From contig JARRKC010000004.1 of the NCBI GenBank assembly GCA_037388505.1, positions 558,001 through 622,000 of the forward strand: a stretch of DNA of 64,000 bases, in the 5' to 3' direction. Of this stretch, positions 24,375-33,902 are shown one piece after another (positions within the stretch are counted from its first letter, which is position 1; each line of letters opens with the position of its first letter). Source of the DNA: JARRKC01 sp037388505 (GTDB taxonomy: Bacteria; Acidobacteriota; UBA6911; RPQK01; JAPXNP01). The notes under the pieces are model-generated. The model did not search any database and had not been told where the DNA came from. It was given only the letters and a program-made list of their open reading frames with translations. Position numbers and translations under genes: made by a program.

Positions 24375-24702
24375 ATGAATTCCGGAGTCCGGCACGAAGG
24401 TGATCGCGTGTGGATCGAAGGAACGGCAGGTTGGTCGTTCCGGGAAAAGCAGAGCTCGGTCCACGCCGCTCAGGAGGCGGTCATGCGGGCCTTGGATGTC
24501 AGCCGAGGTGCTCAGCGATGCCCGGAACGATCCAAGAGCGATCGCTCCGTATCCGGCCATGCTGAAACGCGGTGCCGACTGGACGTCACAAATGCGACTC
24601 GAACAGGTCCTGCGCCTCGAACGTGCCTTGGGACTCGAGCGGCAGGCTCTCGATGCGATCCGGGAGGGACTCTCTCTGTCCGCGGATCAGGCTCGGCGTT
24701 GA
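24375..24702 (+). pseudogene. Remnant of a conserved hypothetical gene with internal deletion and frame change
   Basis: A good start (AAGGAG, ATG 24375) opens a frame reading MNSGVRHEGDRVWIEGTAGW then SSVHAAQEAVMRAL, which looks like the N-terminus of a larger conserved family. After about 45 codons it becomes Arg/Ser-rich nonsense. From about 24500 the +1 frame gives a plausible helical C-terminus (MRLEQVLRLERALGLERQAL) ending at 24702. The two pieces look like the ends of one gene joined by a deletion that shifts the frame. Follows the DUF362 gene at 34 bp. Confidence 0.5.
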
Positions 24703-24828
24703 CGATCACAAGCACGGTCCAGAACGAACGCAGGCGACACCTGATATGCACCGGTCTCAGCGGCGCCCCTTCTTGATCGTGGGCGGAAGGATCGAACTCC
24801 ATGATCCGCTCACAATAGCACGGCGGCG

Positions 24829-26145
24829 TCAGCCCTTGATCGCCCAGTGAAGGATCCGTCCGATCTTGGGTGGCTGCCCCTGCATGAGGATCCCGACACG
24901 GAAGATTCGGCCGCCGGCCCACACGGCCAGGATCGTGCACAGCAGAACACCGACCAGTCCGACCCAGGGCTGCCAGGCAGGAATCCCTCCGGGGGTGCTC
25001 AGTCTCAGCAACATCAGCATGGGCGTGAAAGGAGGGATGAACGACATGCCCGTGGCAAATGCGCTCATCGGCTCCTTCAGGACCGGGAACATCACGAACA
25101 TCGGAATCATGATCGGCAGCATTGCCGGGAAGGTCAGGTTCTGCGCATCCTTGGCGTCATTGCAGGCGGAACCTACGGCGGCGAGCAGAGCCCCCTGCAT
25201 GACGATCGCCAGCAGCAGGAAGGCGAAGAACCATGGAATCACTCGAAGGGGCACATAGCCCATTCCGCCCATCTGGCCTATTACGAAGAGACTCCCGAAA
25301 ATATAGACGGCGGCTGCCGTCAGTGACACGCCCACTCCTCCGAGCACCTTGCCGAACATGAACTCGAAAGGACTCGCCGAGCCCAGAACCACCTCGGCGA
25401 TCCGTTGCGTCTTCTCCTCCATGACCGTTTGAAGCAGAGGAACAGCACCCATCATGACCATCATGAACATCAGGAAGGCAATGGCCATCGGAGCCGCGAT
25501 CGCCTGAATCTCACTGCTTCTGACCGCGTCCTTCACTTCTCCCGTAACGGAGTCCCGAGTGAGGAGCCCCATACCTTCGACCTGCGCCCACTGGAAGAGT
25601 CCCTTCATCGAGTCGGGGTCAATGCCTGCATCGAGCAGCCTCTGCCGCCGAACGGCATTGTTGATCGGGTTCCCGAGCCATCCCCGGAGGTCGTCCAGGG
25701 CGGCATTCTCGGCGTGATAGCTGACCGATGGGGTCTTTCCACCGTCGGTTGGATGCACGATATCCCCTGGAATCTCGAGAAAGGCATGGTATCTTCCCCG
25801 ACGGATTTGTCCGGATAGATCGAGACGAAGCTCGGCCGGGTCCTGTCCAGCCGGATCGACCACTTCAAAAAGGTAGGCGGGCTTGACCTTCTTGCCCGTA
25901 CCCTCATCCAGGACCTCCCCGGCATTCCGCTGCTCGGCGGCTCTGATGACAGCATCGGCAATGAATCCCGAGTGATCGATCACGGCGACCACCTTGTCGG
26001 TCGTGTCGACCTGACCCCGAAGGACCGCCATGGCGATAAAACTTCCCCCCATCAAAACGGGGAACAAGAGAAGACCGATGATGAAGCCCTTCGTTCTGAC
26101 CGCAGCTTTGTACTCTCTCTTCGCTATCTTCAGGGTCTTAGTCAT
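24829..26145 (-). CDS. ABC-2 type transporter permease (NatB-like)
   Basis: 438-aa membrane protein. N-terminus TLKIAKREYKAAVRTKGFII leads into helix 1; a large extracytoplasmic loop of about 170 residues follows (VVAVIDHSGFIADAVIRAAE); then five or so helices with the family stretch METKTQRIAEVVLGSASPFE-like VMEEKTQRIAEVVLGS near residue 250. Resembles NatB, the sodium-export permease, and related ABC-2 permeases. Start ATG 26145 overlaps the ATPase stop by 8 nt. With the ATPase it forms an exporter of unknown substrate. Confidence 0.88.
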   Translation of the reverse strand: MTKTLKIAKREYKAAVRTKGFIIGLLLFPVLMGGSFIAMAVLRGQVDTTDKVVAVIDHSGFIADAVIRAAEQRNAGEVLDEGTGKKVKPAYLFEVVDPAGQDPAELRLDLSGQIRRGRYHAFLEIPGDIVHPTDGGKTPSVSYHAENAALDDLRGWLGNPINNAVRRQRLLDAGIDPDSMKGLFQWAQVEGMGLLTRDSVTGEVKDAVRSSEIQAIAAPMAIAFLMFMMVMMGAVPLLQTVMEEKTQRIAEVVLGSASPFEFMFGKVLGGVGVSLTAAAVYIFGSLFVIGQMGGMGYVPLRVIPWFFAFLLLAIVMQGALLAAVGSACNDAKDAQNLTFPAMLPIMIPMFVMFPVLKEPMSAFATGMSFIPPFTPMLMLLRLSTPGGIPAWQPWVGLVGVLLCTILAVWAGGRIFRVGILMQGQPPKIGRILHWAIKG

Positions 26146-27049
26146 GGTTGGTGCCTCCCCCCTCGGGCCGGGCGATGCGAACGAAAATATCGTGAAGCGA
26201 AGGTCGGGTGATCTCGAACCGGCGGATCCGCGTCCGAGCCATGATGGCAGCCAGTATCTCCTGGGTGTCGGTCCGATCCTCCAAGCGGATCTCCTGAACA
26301 CGACCGTAGTCATTGACCTTCTCGACGCCCGGCAGTTTTTCGACAGCGCTTGCTCCAGCCTCGCAGTCGACTCGGAGCGTGTCGGCGCCGTACAAGTCCT
26401 GGATGGAGGTCAGTGTGCCATCCAAGACCTTCTTCCCCTTGAAGATCATGAAGATGAAGTCGCACATGCGCTCCGCCACATTCATGTCGTGGGTGCTGAA
26501 GATGACGGTGCTACCGTTCCGCTTGAGCTCCAGAACCGCATCCTTGATCGATTCGGCATTGACCGGATCGAGGCCGCCGAAGGGCTCATCGAGGATGACC
26601 AGGCGAGGCCGGGCCACCACGGTTGAGATGAACTGCACCTTCTGGCTCATCCCCTTGCTAAGGGTCTCGATCTTCCGATTGGCCCATTCGCTCAGCTCGA
26701 GACGTTCGAGCCATCGATCGACCTCGGCGGGGATATTGCTGCCGTTCTTCAGGTCCCCATAGAAGCAGAGCAGATCCCGAACTTTCATCTTGGTGTACAG
26801 ACCGCGCTCTTCCGGCAGGTAGCCGATTCGATCGGTGCTGGAACCCTTGAGTCGCTCCCCGAAAACGCGAACGACCCCGGAATCGGGAAAGAAGATGTTC
26901 ATGATCATCCGAAGTGTCGTGGTCTTCCCCGATCCGTTGGGACCGATGAAGCCATAGACGGTGCCCTCCGGGACCGCGAGACTCAAGTCATCGACGGCGA
27001 TGCATTCGCCGAAAGTCTTGGTTACTCCGCTAAGTTCGACCGCAGTCAT
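26138..27049 (-). CDS. ABC transporter ATP-binding protein (NatA-like)
   Basis: 303-aa ATPase. Walker A GPNGSGKTT (36-44), Q-loop region YLPEERGLYTKM with the EERGLY pattern typical of the NatA branch, signature LSKGMSQK (130-137), Walker B LVILDEPFGGLDP (from 150), switch His in FSTHDMNVAE. A C-terminal domain of about 80 residues follows (DTLRVDCEAG). Start fixed by AGAGGAGG before ATG 27049. Drives the adjacent permease. Confidence 0.92.
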   Translation of the reverse strand: MTAVELSGVTKTFGECIAVDDLSLAVPEGTVYGFIGPNGSGKTTTLRMIMNIFFPDSGVVRVFGERLKGSSTDRIGYLPEERGLYTKMKVRDLLCFYGDLKNGSNIPAEVDRWLERLELSEWANRKIETLSKGMSQKVQFISTVVARPRLVILDEPFGGLDPVNAESIKDAVLELKRNGSTVIFSTHDMNVAERMCDFIFMIFKGKKVLDGTLTSIQDLYGADTLRVDCEAGASAVEKLPGVEKVNDYGRVQEIRLEDRTDTQEILAAIMARTRIRRFEITRPSLHDIFVRIARPEGGGTNHD

Positions 27050-27260
27050 CTGCCGGTTCCTCCTCTGTTTGGCCCTCACTGTCCTAGCTTCTTCCCCGAT
27101 TCTCAAAGCACTACGCACTCCGGGCCGATTTCCTTCAGAGACATCTACCAGGATCCTATCGGCCGAATATCGATAATTCCGAACCGCTGGTCGAGAATGA
27201 CTACACTCCGTCCCCTGTGAAGCCTATAGTGGATCCGACGATTATTCGAAGGAGGGAAGG

Positions 27261-27830
27261 ATGGAAAGAAGGGCTTTCATCGGACGGAGTTGCACGTGTG
27301 GGCTGGTTTCCTTGCTGGGTGTCTCGGAGCTTTCCGCCCAGCAAAGCGGCGAGAAGAAGCCTGAGGGCTCGAAGAAACACGTACCCCAGCCCATGAGCGA
27401 AAAGCAGGTCAGAAACGTCCTGAAGTTCATCGACGCATCCGAGGATGAACAGGTCAAGAAGGATATCTTCGAGCAATTGGGCTACGAATGCCTCTATTCG
27501 AGAGGTCTCGAGAAATGGGTCGATCAGTACGTCGGTAATGTCCAGGCCTTCCTGGACCGGGTCAATGTCGAACACAAGTCCAAGTACTGGGAGAGCCTCG
27601 AATTCAATGAGGATCGAACCGTTCTCACTCTGACCGGGCGGAAGGTCGAGGGCTGTGCCTGTTCCTTTTCAGACTGTCCCAATCCTCCCAAGTCGCTTTG
27701 CCACTATTGCTGCAAGAACTTTCAGCAGGAGCTGTTCGGAAGGTTGCTGGGACGCAAGGTGGAGGTGGAGGTCACGACGGGTTTCCTGCTGGGTGACGAC
27801 CACTGCGACACGATCATCCGGCTGGTCTAA
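27261..27830 (+). CDS. Cys-rich secreted hypothetical protein
   Basis: 189-aa protein with an RR-containing signal (MERRAFIGRSCTCGLVSLLG), suggesting Tat export, which would fit a cofactor-binding protein. The C-terminal half is Cys-rich: EGCACSFSDCPNPPKSLCHY, CCKNFQQELFGRLLG, and GDDHCDTIIRLV at the end. The ending resembles L-2-amino-thiazoline-4-carboxylate-hydrolase-like and DUF6144-type proteins, but I cannot assign it with confidence. Good Shine-Dalgarno AAGGAGGG. The pattern of eight cysteines suggests disulfides or a metal centre. Confidence 0.65.
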   Translation: MERRAFIGRSCTCGLVSLLGVSELSAQQSGEKKPEGSKKHVPQPMSEKQVRNVLKFIDASEDEQVKKDIFEQLGYECLYSRGLEKWVDQYVGNVQAFLDRVNVEHKSKYWESLEFNEDRTVLTLTGRKVEGCACSFSDCPNPPKSLCHYCCKNFQQELFGRLLGRKVEVEVTTGFLLGDDHCDTIIRLV

Positions 27831-27934
27831 CCCGGAAGTCACTTGAGATCTCCAATGCGGAAAGAACTCGACACCTCGAAGCGTCGAGTGATCGGCGGGG
27901 GTCTCGGAAGCTCCGAGACTACGGAGAAGCCGGA

Positions 27935-28423
27935 ATGAAGGACATCGTCTTTTCGCCGATCGGCACGATCCACTCACCCCACAAGAAGCTCACTGGAATG
28001 CCGATCCAGCCGCGCGCCGCGATCGGGATCCTGGGCGAGGTCACCGTCTTCCCGGAATTCGTAGAAGGACTCGCCGATCTCGAGGGCTTCTCGCATGTCT
28101 ATCTCCTTTACCACCTCCACCGAGCTATCCACTGTCGGCTCCGCGTGATCCCCTTTCTCGATTCCAAGCCCCGCGGAGTGTTCGCGACGCGGGCGCCCTC
28201 GCGGCCGAATCCCCTGGGGCTGAGCATCGTCCGCCTCCGAGAAGTCCGCGGCGATACTCTAGTGGTCGAGAACATCGACATCCTCGACGGAACACCGCTG
28301 ATCGATATCAAACCGTATGCTCCGGCCTTCGACTGCTGGGAAGTCGATTCGGTCGGTTGGCTCGAAAGGAAAAGTGATTCGCTGCCCACGGCGCGATCGG
28401 ACGACCGCTTCAAGCGGACATGA
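27935..28423 (+). CDS. trmO: tRNA (N6-threonylcarbamoyladenosine37-N6)-methyltransferase TrmO
   Basis: 162-aa TrmO/TsaA protein: FSPIGTIHSPHKKLTGMPIQ, GLADLEGFSHVYLLYHLHRA, then VFATRAPSRPNPLGLSIVRL with the SAM-binding loop, and DGTPLIDIKPYAP. It methylates t6A37 in tRNAs reading ACY codons. It carries only the compact beta-barrel domain, without the C-terminal extension of E. coli TrmO. Its end overlaps the end of the convergent kinase gene by 14 bp. Confidence 0.9.
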   Translation: MKDIVFSPIGTIHSPHKKLTGMPIQPRAAIGILGEVTVFPEFVEGLADLEGFSHVYLLYHLHRAIHCRLRVIPFLDSKPRGVFATRAPSRPNPLGLSIVRLREVRGDTLVVENIDILDGTPLIDIKPYAPAFDCWEVDSVGWLERKSDSLPTARSDDRFKRT

Positions 28424-29447
28424 TGGGAACGTGCATTTCGACGTGGGTGCCTCCGCCGGGACTGGATCGGATCTCTAGTCGTCCACCCATGAGGGTCAGG
28501 CGTTCGCGCAGGCTGGAGAGTCCGGAACAGCACCGGGAATCGTTCTGCATTTTGTGCTTTTCTTGGTCGAATCCGCCGCCCTCATCGATGACGTGGATCA
28601 CGAGATCCCCCTCCTGCTGGGCCAGACGGACGGTAGCCCGGTTCACCCCCGCATGCTTCTTCACGTTGAACAAAAGCTCCCGAGTGCTTTGGAACAGAAA
28701 CTGACTCGTATCCGTATCCGGAGCGAGGTTCGTCTCCTCGACCTCCACCACGACCTCGAGTCCATGGAGTTCCCTCATGACGCTTTGAAGCCACCTGAGC
28801 GAATCGGCGAGGCCCTTTCCCTCGAGGGCCGGCCGATTCAGATCGACGCTCAAGCTTCGCGTGATCGCCAGCGCCTGAGCGATCCATACCTGCGTCTGTG
28901 CCACGGCTTGTGTCGCTTCGGAGACCCCATCGTCGAGAAGCTGGCGGGCGGCTATGCTCAGCTGCATGCTCGCTCCATAGAGCAGCTGCTGAAGGTCATC
29001 GTGGAGAATTCGTGAGATGCGCCGGCGCTCCGCCTCCTCGGCCATCGTGATCCGAGAGGCCAGTTCCCGTCGCCGCGTCTCTGATTGCTTGCGCCAGGTA
29101 ATGTCATGAAAGGTCAGGACGATTCCTTCGACCCGATCCTCGACTGGTCGAAATGGAAGTACGCGGGTAAGGAACCATCGGCCGGTCTCGTCCTGGACCT
29201 CGCGTTCGACCGGAACCTTCTCACAAAGAACCTGCTCCGCGTCCCGCTGCAGTTCGTCGTAGCCGAGACGCCGCGCCAGATGCGAGACCGACCGTCCCCG
29301 GTCCGTCATGCGCATGTTGAAGAACTCCCCGACTTTGGGACTGAAACGAAGGACTCTCAACTCCCGATCCAGGAAGAGAGTTGCGGTCTCTCTCGACGAG
29401 GCTTCGGACGAAGCTTCAAAAGCTTCCGGGCGATCGCTCGGACCCAT
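28410..29447 (-). CDS. PAS-domain sensor histidine kinase (HisKA_3 type)
   Basis: 345-aa soluble kinase. PAS domain about 20-140 (TLFLDRELRVLRFSPKVGEF, similar to PAS domains in CheB/CheR fusions), dimerisation/phosphoacceptor helix MAEEAERRRISRILHDDLQQ with His in the NarL-partner type motif, and a HATPase_c domain with DEGGGFD and GLSSLRERLTLMGG. No membrane segments, so it senses a cytoplasmic signal. HisKA_3 kinases normally pair with a LuxR-type regulator; none is present here. Start ATG 29447 has AAAGGA at 7 nt. It follows the glycosyltransferase gene by 148 bp. Confidence 0.85.
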   Translation of the reverse strand: MGPSDRPEAFEASSEASSRETATLFLDRELRVLRFSPKVGEFFNMRMTDRGRSVSHLARRLGYDELQRDAEQVLCEKVPVEREVQDETGRWFLTRVLPFRPVEDRVEGIVLTFHDITWRKQSETRRRELASRITMAEEAERRRISRILHDDLQQLLYGASMQLSIAARQLLDDGVSEATQAVAQTQVWIAQALAITRSLSVDLNRPALEGKGLADSLRWLQSVMRELHGLEVVVEVEETNLAPDTDTSQFLFQSTRELLFNVKKHAGVNRATVRLAQQEGDLVIHVIDEGGGFDQEKHKMQNDSRCCSGLSSLRERLTLMGGRLEIRSSPGGGTHVEMHVPIMSA

Positions 29448-29595
29448 CGGACATCCTTTCGTGGGTTCGTAGGAACAAACAGAAGGGTAGTACAGCCGAG
29501 GCTCCCGACGCAACCCGATTCGTCAACCTTGCCAAGTATTTACGGCAGACGCGCGGAGCAGCTCTCGAGCGAAGGATCGCGTCTCCGCGCCCGCT

Positions 29596-31263
29596 TCACC
29601 AGAGGCTTTCCGGTTTGGGCGGTGGGCCGTCGTAGGCGTGCTTGACCTCGAAGACGTTGAACCATTCCCAGTTCTCACCGGTGCTCCAACTGATCGGCAG
29701 GATGCCCCAGCCGGTGCTGTAGAATCCGGCATGCGCAGAGTAGTCGAGCATTCGGATCGGGAACGGCTCCTCGACGATCTTCTGTTCAAGAAGCCGGCAT
29801 CCCTGATCGCCGTCGAAAAGGGTCACCCAGGGACTGGCGATGTATGGCTTCAGGATGATGTCACCCTGCCGCGGCCCCGTGTCGACCCGGCGCAGCAGAT
29901 GAGCACCGGACTGCGTCGCGTAATAGCGAAAACCCCACTCTCCCGTGAACCAGACCCTTCGATCGGATCTTTCGTACTTTTGGATGAGCGCCCGAGTAGT
30001 CTCCCGGTACATGGAAGCGTAGCGATAGTCCGCAATGGCCGGAAGCAAAGCGTAGAGGCCGGTCAGAACAACGCCGGCCCAGACCAGATTGCGCAGGAAG
30101 TAGGGATCCGAAACTCGCCGCTCCAGTCTGCGGACCCAGACAACCGCAACAGGGGGCAACGCCAGCAGCACGTACCGGGCGGAGCCTGCGTAGAACAACA
30201 ACAAGGCCGTAGCCAGAATCCCGAAGAACCACAGCAACAGGATCCGGGTGGCCGGGTCCCGCTCTCGCGCCAGGAGCACGAATTCCCAGAAGACCAGTAG
30301 TCCCGAGGAGAAGAAGATGGCGAACAGAAGTACGTGGATCCAGTGCCATCCCATCACGAAGGTGAAGAACGGAACGAATGACAGGAAGAAGATGAGCAGC
30401 CCAACCCGGGTGCGGAAGGTTCCGCAGAAACCGTACCAGAGAACCAGAGGGCAAAGAAAGACGGCCCCCAGGTTGAGTACGAAGCTGAGTCCTTTGATGC
30501 CGAACAGCGCCCAGTCGAAGGCATCCCGTTTGTTCATGTGCAGGACCGTGTTGACCAGGACGAAGCGGTCGTAATGCCAGTAGGCACGAAGATACCAGAG
30601 TCCCCACAGGAGCAGTGGCGCGGCCAGGATCAGCCACCATCGACCGCGGGGCACTGCTTCCCCCTGGAGCCGCTTCAAAGCCAGCCCCGCCACCATCAAC
30701 AGGAGCAACCCGACCGAGAGAAGGCTCATAAAAGACGCCGCCAGCAGACTCAGGACCATCACCGCCCAGTCGCTGCGCCGTCCTTCTCCGGAAAGGACGT
30801 TCAGGAACCGGCTCATGGCCAGGGTCCAGAAAGCCAGCATCGGAACGTCCGGCATCAGCGTGTGACCCAGGACCAGGAAGGCGGGAGAAACCAGCACCAG
30901 CAAGGCTGCAGCGAGCCGCCTTTCGACGAAATGCCGGGCCAGGTCGTACGTCGCGAATGCCGCCAGCAGCGGAAAGACGAGGAAGGCAAGGTGATCCAGC
31001 CATTCGATATCGCCGCCCCCGATCCAGTGCACTGCCGCCAGATAGTAGGAGGTCAGTGGGAGATGGCTATGACTGGCCGCATCCGGCGCGCTGATCCCTT
31101 CGAAGACCGCGGGGTAGTCGTACGGAAACAACGGCTTCTCGAGAATATTGTCGGCGATCTGAAGGTAGATCCGATCGTCGATGTGGAAGGCCTGACCCAG
31201 AAAAGGTACGTAGAGAATCCCCAGGACCAGAAGCACTACGGCCCAGCGTGCGGATCGCGTCAT
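29596..31263 (-). CDS. GT-C type membrane glycosyltransferase (GT39/ArnT-like)
   Basis: 555-aa integral membrane protein with about 11-12 helices. The first extracytoplasmic loop has FHIDDRIYLQIADNILEK; an acidic pair here is the catalytic signature of polyprenol-phosphate-sugar-dependent GT-C enzymes. A soluble C-terminal part of about 150 residues follows (VWFTGEWGFRYYATQSG). It should transfer a sugar from a lipid carrier to a lipid or protein on the outer side of the membrane. It starts 5 nt after the stop of the fourth radical SAM gene and is last in that operon, so its acceptor may be the radical SAM product. Confidence 0.8.
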   Translation of the reverse strand: MTRSARWAVVLLVLGILYVPFLGQAFHIDDRIYLQIADNILEKPLFPYDYPAVFEGISAPDAASHSHLPLTSYYLAAVHWIGGGDIEWLDHLAFLVFPLLAAFATYDLARHFVERRLAAALLVLVSPAFLVLGHTLMPDVPMLAFWTLAMSRFLNVLSGEGRRSDWAVMVLSLLAASFMSLLSVGLLLLMVAGLALKRLQGEAVPRGRWWLILAAPLLLWGLWYLRAYWHYDRFVLVNTVLHMNKRDAFDWALFGIKGLSFVLNLGAVFLCPLVLWYGFCGTFRTRVGLLIFFLSFVPFFTFVMGWHWIHVLLFAIFFSSGLLVFWEFVLLARERDPATRILLLWFFGILATALLLFYAGSARYVLLALPPVAVVWVRRLERRVSDPYFLRNLVWAGVVLTGLYALLPAIADYRYASMYRETTRALIQKYERSDRRVWFTGEWGFRYYATQSGAHLLRRVDTGPRQGDIILKPYIASPWVTLFDGDQGCRLLEQKIVEEPFPIRMLDYSAHAGFYSTGWGILPISWSTGENWEWFNVFEVKHAYDGPPPKPESLW

Positions 31264-31268
31264 CTCGT

Positions 31269-32873
31269 TCAGCCGGTGACATAGTGGCCCGGAGAGCGCC
31301 GGGCCTTGGAAAGTTGGGTTCGATGAAACCAGGCAATATAGAGCCGCTCGACCAGGCGGATCACCGGAATCTCCGGCATGAGGCCGAAGAACCGCCACTT
31401 GAGTCGAAGCCGCAGGTATCGATAGTAGAGTGAATAGGTCGCCATCAGCACCGGTTTGAACCGGTTGTTACAGAATCGTTCGAATGCCCTCTTCTCGAAG
31501 AACCGACTGACGGTGTTGATCTTGCCGACGAACTTCTGCTGCTGCGTCGACAGGAAGGGGTTGTTGATCTCCGAGAAATGAAAGTGACTCCACCCTCCGA
31601 GCGTGTCCGGGAACTCCGCGCCGTGAACGAGTCGCGCCTTGTCATAAAGCGTCGTTCCCGGGTAGGGGGTGTAGACCGCGACCGGCGCCACTCCCGCGTT
31701 GGCGTTCCCCCCAAGTAGCTGGAACATGAAGTCGACCGTCTCCAGGGTTTCTTCACGATCCTCGTTCGGGAAACCGGCCATGAAGCCATACTTGACGTAG
31801 ACGTCGGAACCGGCCAGGAGGCGGTTCACCTCGCGCACCTGGTCGAGCGTGTTTCGCTTCATGATCTCTTTGAGCCGTTTCTCCGATCCGGACTCGATGC
31901 CGATCCACAATTCCTTGAATCCTGCCCGGTAGAGCTTGTCGAGCATCGCGGGGCTCCGCCGGTGCAAATAATCGATCCGGCAGGGCACCTGGATCAAGAG
32001 GTCCAGCTTCTGTTCGATCAAGCGGTCGCAGATCTCCTCCACACGACCTGGATGACCGAAGAAGTAGTCGTCCTCGATGAAGATCGCTTTGACCTCGAAT
32101 CGCTTCACCAGGTCGCGGATGTCGGCCACGACCCTTTCCGCCGAATGATAGCGAAATCGCCGTTCGTTGAACTTGAGGTTGTAGCAGAATTCACAGTCAT
32201 AAGGGCACCCACGGCTGGTCACGATCTGGAGTTGCGCCTCGTTGGTCGATGGAGCTTTCGTGAAGTAATGCTCCATCCGGATCAAATCGTAGTTGGGCCG
32301 GGGGATGGCGTCCAGATCCTCGATCATGGCTCGGCAGGGGCCCCACCGCAGTTCGTTCCCTGCCTTGAAGCCGACTCCTGCAATCCGAGAGAGGTCGCCC
32401 TGCTCGCGCAGGCAATCCGCCAACTCGACGATCGTGATTTCCCCTTCGCCCTTGACGACGATGTCGCACAGCGGATCATTCAGGGTCGATTCGGGGCACA
32501 GGCTGGGATGTACGCCGCCCCAGACGATGGGCAGATCCGGATCGTGTCGGCGAACAGCGCGCGCAGCCTTCAGACCGCCGCGAATCTGCATTCCGGTCAT
32601 CGAGGAGATTCCCACGAAGATCGGCTTCTCCCGCTCGACCGCCTGGGCAACGTCATTTTCAAAGGTGTCCGTGATCCTCTCGTCGACGATCTCGACGCGA
32701 TAGCCGGCCTGCTCCAGGACCGTGCCGAGATAGAGACAGGACAGAGGCAGCCCGACGTTGATACCAAACACATCCATGCCGGTCGTCGGATAGACGAGGA
32801 CGATCTTCCCCAAATCCCCCTCGACGCTCCTTTCCCAGGGGAACTGCACATCGGAAGTCGTTCTCTGTTTCAT
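31269..32873 (-). CDS. Cobalamin-binding radical SAM enzyme, RS1
   Basis: 534 aa. N-terminal B12-binding-type domain (KIVLVYPTTG, SCLYLGTVLEQAGYRVEIVD, GISSMTGMQI) without a DxHxxG histidine, as in many class B radical SAM enzymes; then the radical SAM barrel with CX3CX2C at Cys223, Cys227 and Cys230 (SRGCPYDCEFCYN), and GIESGSEKRLKEIMKR. The C-terminal 100 residues contain many Tyr/Arg and an amphipathic region. Family members methylate unactivated carbons or form rings. No substrate can be named. Confidence 0.85.
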   Translation of the reverse strand: MKQRTTSDVQFPWERSVEGDLGKIVLVYPTTGMDVFGINVGLPLSCLYLGTVLEQAGYRVEIVDERITDTFENDVAQAVEREKPIFVGISSMTGMQIRGGLKAARAVRRHDPDLPIVWGGVHPSLCPESTLNDPLCDIVVKGEGEITIVELADCLREQGDLSRIAGVGFKAGNELRWGPCRAMIEDLDAIPRPNYDLIRMEHYFTKAPSTNEAQLQIVTSRGCPYDCEFCYNLKFNERRFRYHSAERVVADIRDLVKRFEVKAIFIEDDYFFGHPGRVEEICDRLIEQKLDLLIQVPCRIDYLHRRSPAMLDKLYRAGFKELWIGIESGSEKRLKEIMKRNTLDQVREVNRLLAGSDVYVKYGFMAGFPNEDREETLETVDFMFQLLGGNANAGVAPVAVYTPYPGTTLYDKARLVHGAEFPDTLGGWSHFHFSEINNPFLSTQQQKFVGKINTVSRFFEKRAFERFCNNRFKPVLMATYSLYYRYLRLRLKWRFFGLMPEIPVIRLVERLYIAWFHRTQLSKARRSPGHYVTG

Positions 32874-32930
32874 GACCTCGTGCCCTCTCTTCTGAGCTCA
32901 GCCTGGATCGTTGACCCGGCCGGACCCATT

Positions 32931-33902
32931 CTATCGTGACAGCCAGCGCTTATAGAGATTCCCCGCCACTCGAGTCAAACCGGGTAGACTCTCCTCCAGA
33001 CCGGGCTTCCAACGCAAGAACGGAGTCGTCCATCCGGGGTGATTCACGTAATCACAGCGCCCGCAGATCTCCAACTGATCGAACCGCTTCTCGTACAGAA
33101 GCCGTCTCTTTTCAGCAAAGGCCGGGGAATGCCAGACTTCATGGATCGTCTGACGTGTAACGTCGCCGACCGTATGCTCAGCCTCGGAATCGAAGCAGCA
33201 CATGGCGACCCTCCCGTCGGCCAGAATCGTGATGTAGTGATAGAGACGCTCGCAGAAGTTCACTTTGTGCGGTGGGCGCCCGCTGTTGGTCAGCCGCCCA
33301 GCCCAGTTGAAGTAGACCGAGAAGCGGACTTCGTCCGCTTCCTCCCAGACCTTCCGCAGTCGCTCCCGGGTGTGTTTGTTCTCTTCGACGGTCACCATGG
33401 CAATCGAGACCCGGGGCAGCTTCATTCCAAGCTCGTTTCGACGACGAATGAATCGCGCGACGTTTTCTCGCACCTCATCATAGTCGAGACCGATGCGAAT
33501 GCCCTCGTAGGTCTCCTTGTCCCCGCCGTCGATCGATACAATCAGACTGTCGACCAGGCGCTCCTGCAGGATGGCTTCCGCGGTCTGCTCATCCAGGCGC
33601 GAGCCGTTCGTCGTCAGGTTGACGTGAGTCCCCGGAGCGAGGCGGCGTGCCTCCCGGAAGTAGTCGAGTACACCCGGCACGAGCAGCGACTCGCCGTGCA
33701 GAAACGGAAGCAGCTTCCGGGCTTTCCATTCACCGCATTCTCCCGCCAGCTTCGCGAACAGCTCCCTCGACATGATCTTGCGAGGCCGCTTCATGGCGGG
33801 CGTCGCGCAAATCGTGCAACGAGCGTTGCAGATGTTGGTCAGTTCCACGTAAACGTGGTCGGGAAACTCCGGATATCGATACATGCGCTCTCGAACGCTC
33901 AA
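32931..33902 (-). CDS. Radical SAM/SPASM-type enzyme, RS2
   Basis: 323 aa. CX3CX2C at Cys25, Cys29 and Cys32 (LTNICNARCTICATP), then LTTNGSRLD and LIVSIDGGDKETYEGIR typical of the MoaA/SPASM group. A C-terminal auxiliary cluster region has Cys218, Cys236/237, Cys281 and Cys284 (ILADGRVAMCCFDSE, ICGRCDY). The start is a TTG overlapping the RS3 stop (TTGA); an ATG six codons later is possible. SPASM enzymes modify peptides, sugars or other small molecules. Confidence 0.85.
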   Translation of the reverse strand: MSVRERMYRYPEFPDHVYVELTNICNARCTICATPAMKRPRKIMSRELFAKLAGECGEWKARKLLPFLHGESLLVPGVLDYFREARRLAPGTHVNLTTNGSRLDEQTAEAILQERLVDSLIVSIDGGDKETYEGIRIGLDYDEVRENVARFIRRRNELGMKLPRVSIAMVTVEENKHTRERLRKVWEEADEVRFSVYFNWAGRLTNSGRPPHKVNFCERLYHYITILADGRVAMCCFDSEAEHTVGDVTRQTIHEVWHSPAFAEKRRLLYEKRFDQLEICGRCDYVNHPGWTTPFLRWKPGLEESLPGLTRVAGNLYKRWLSR

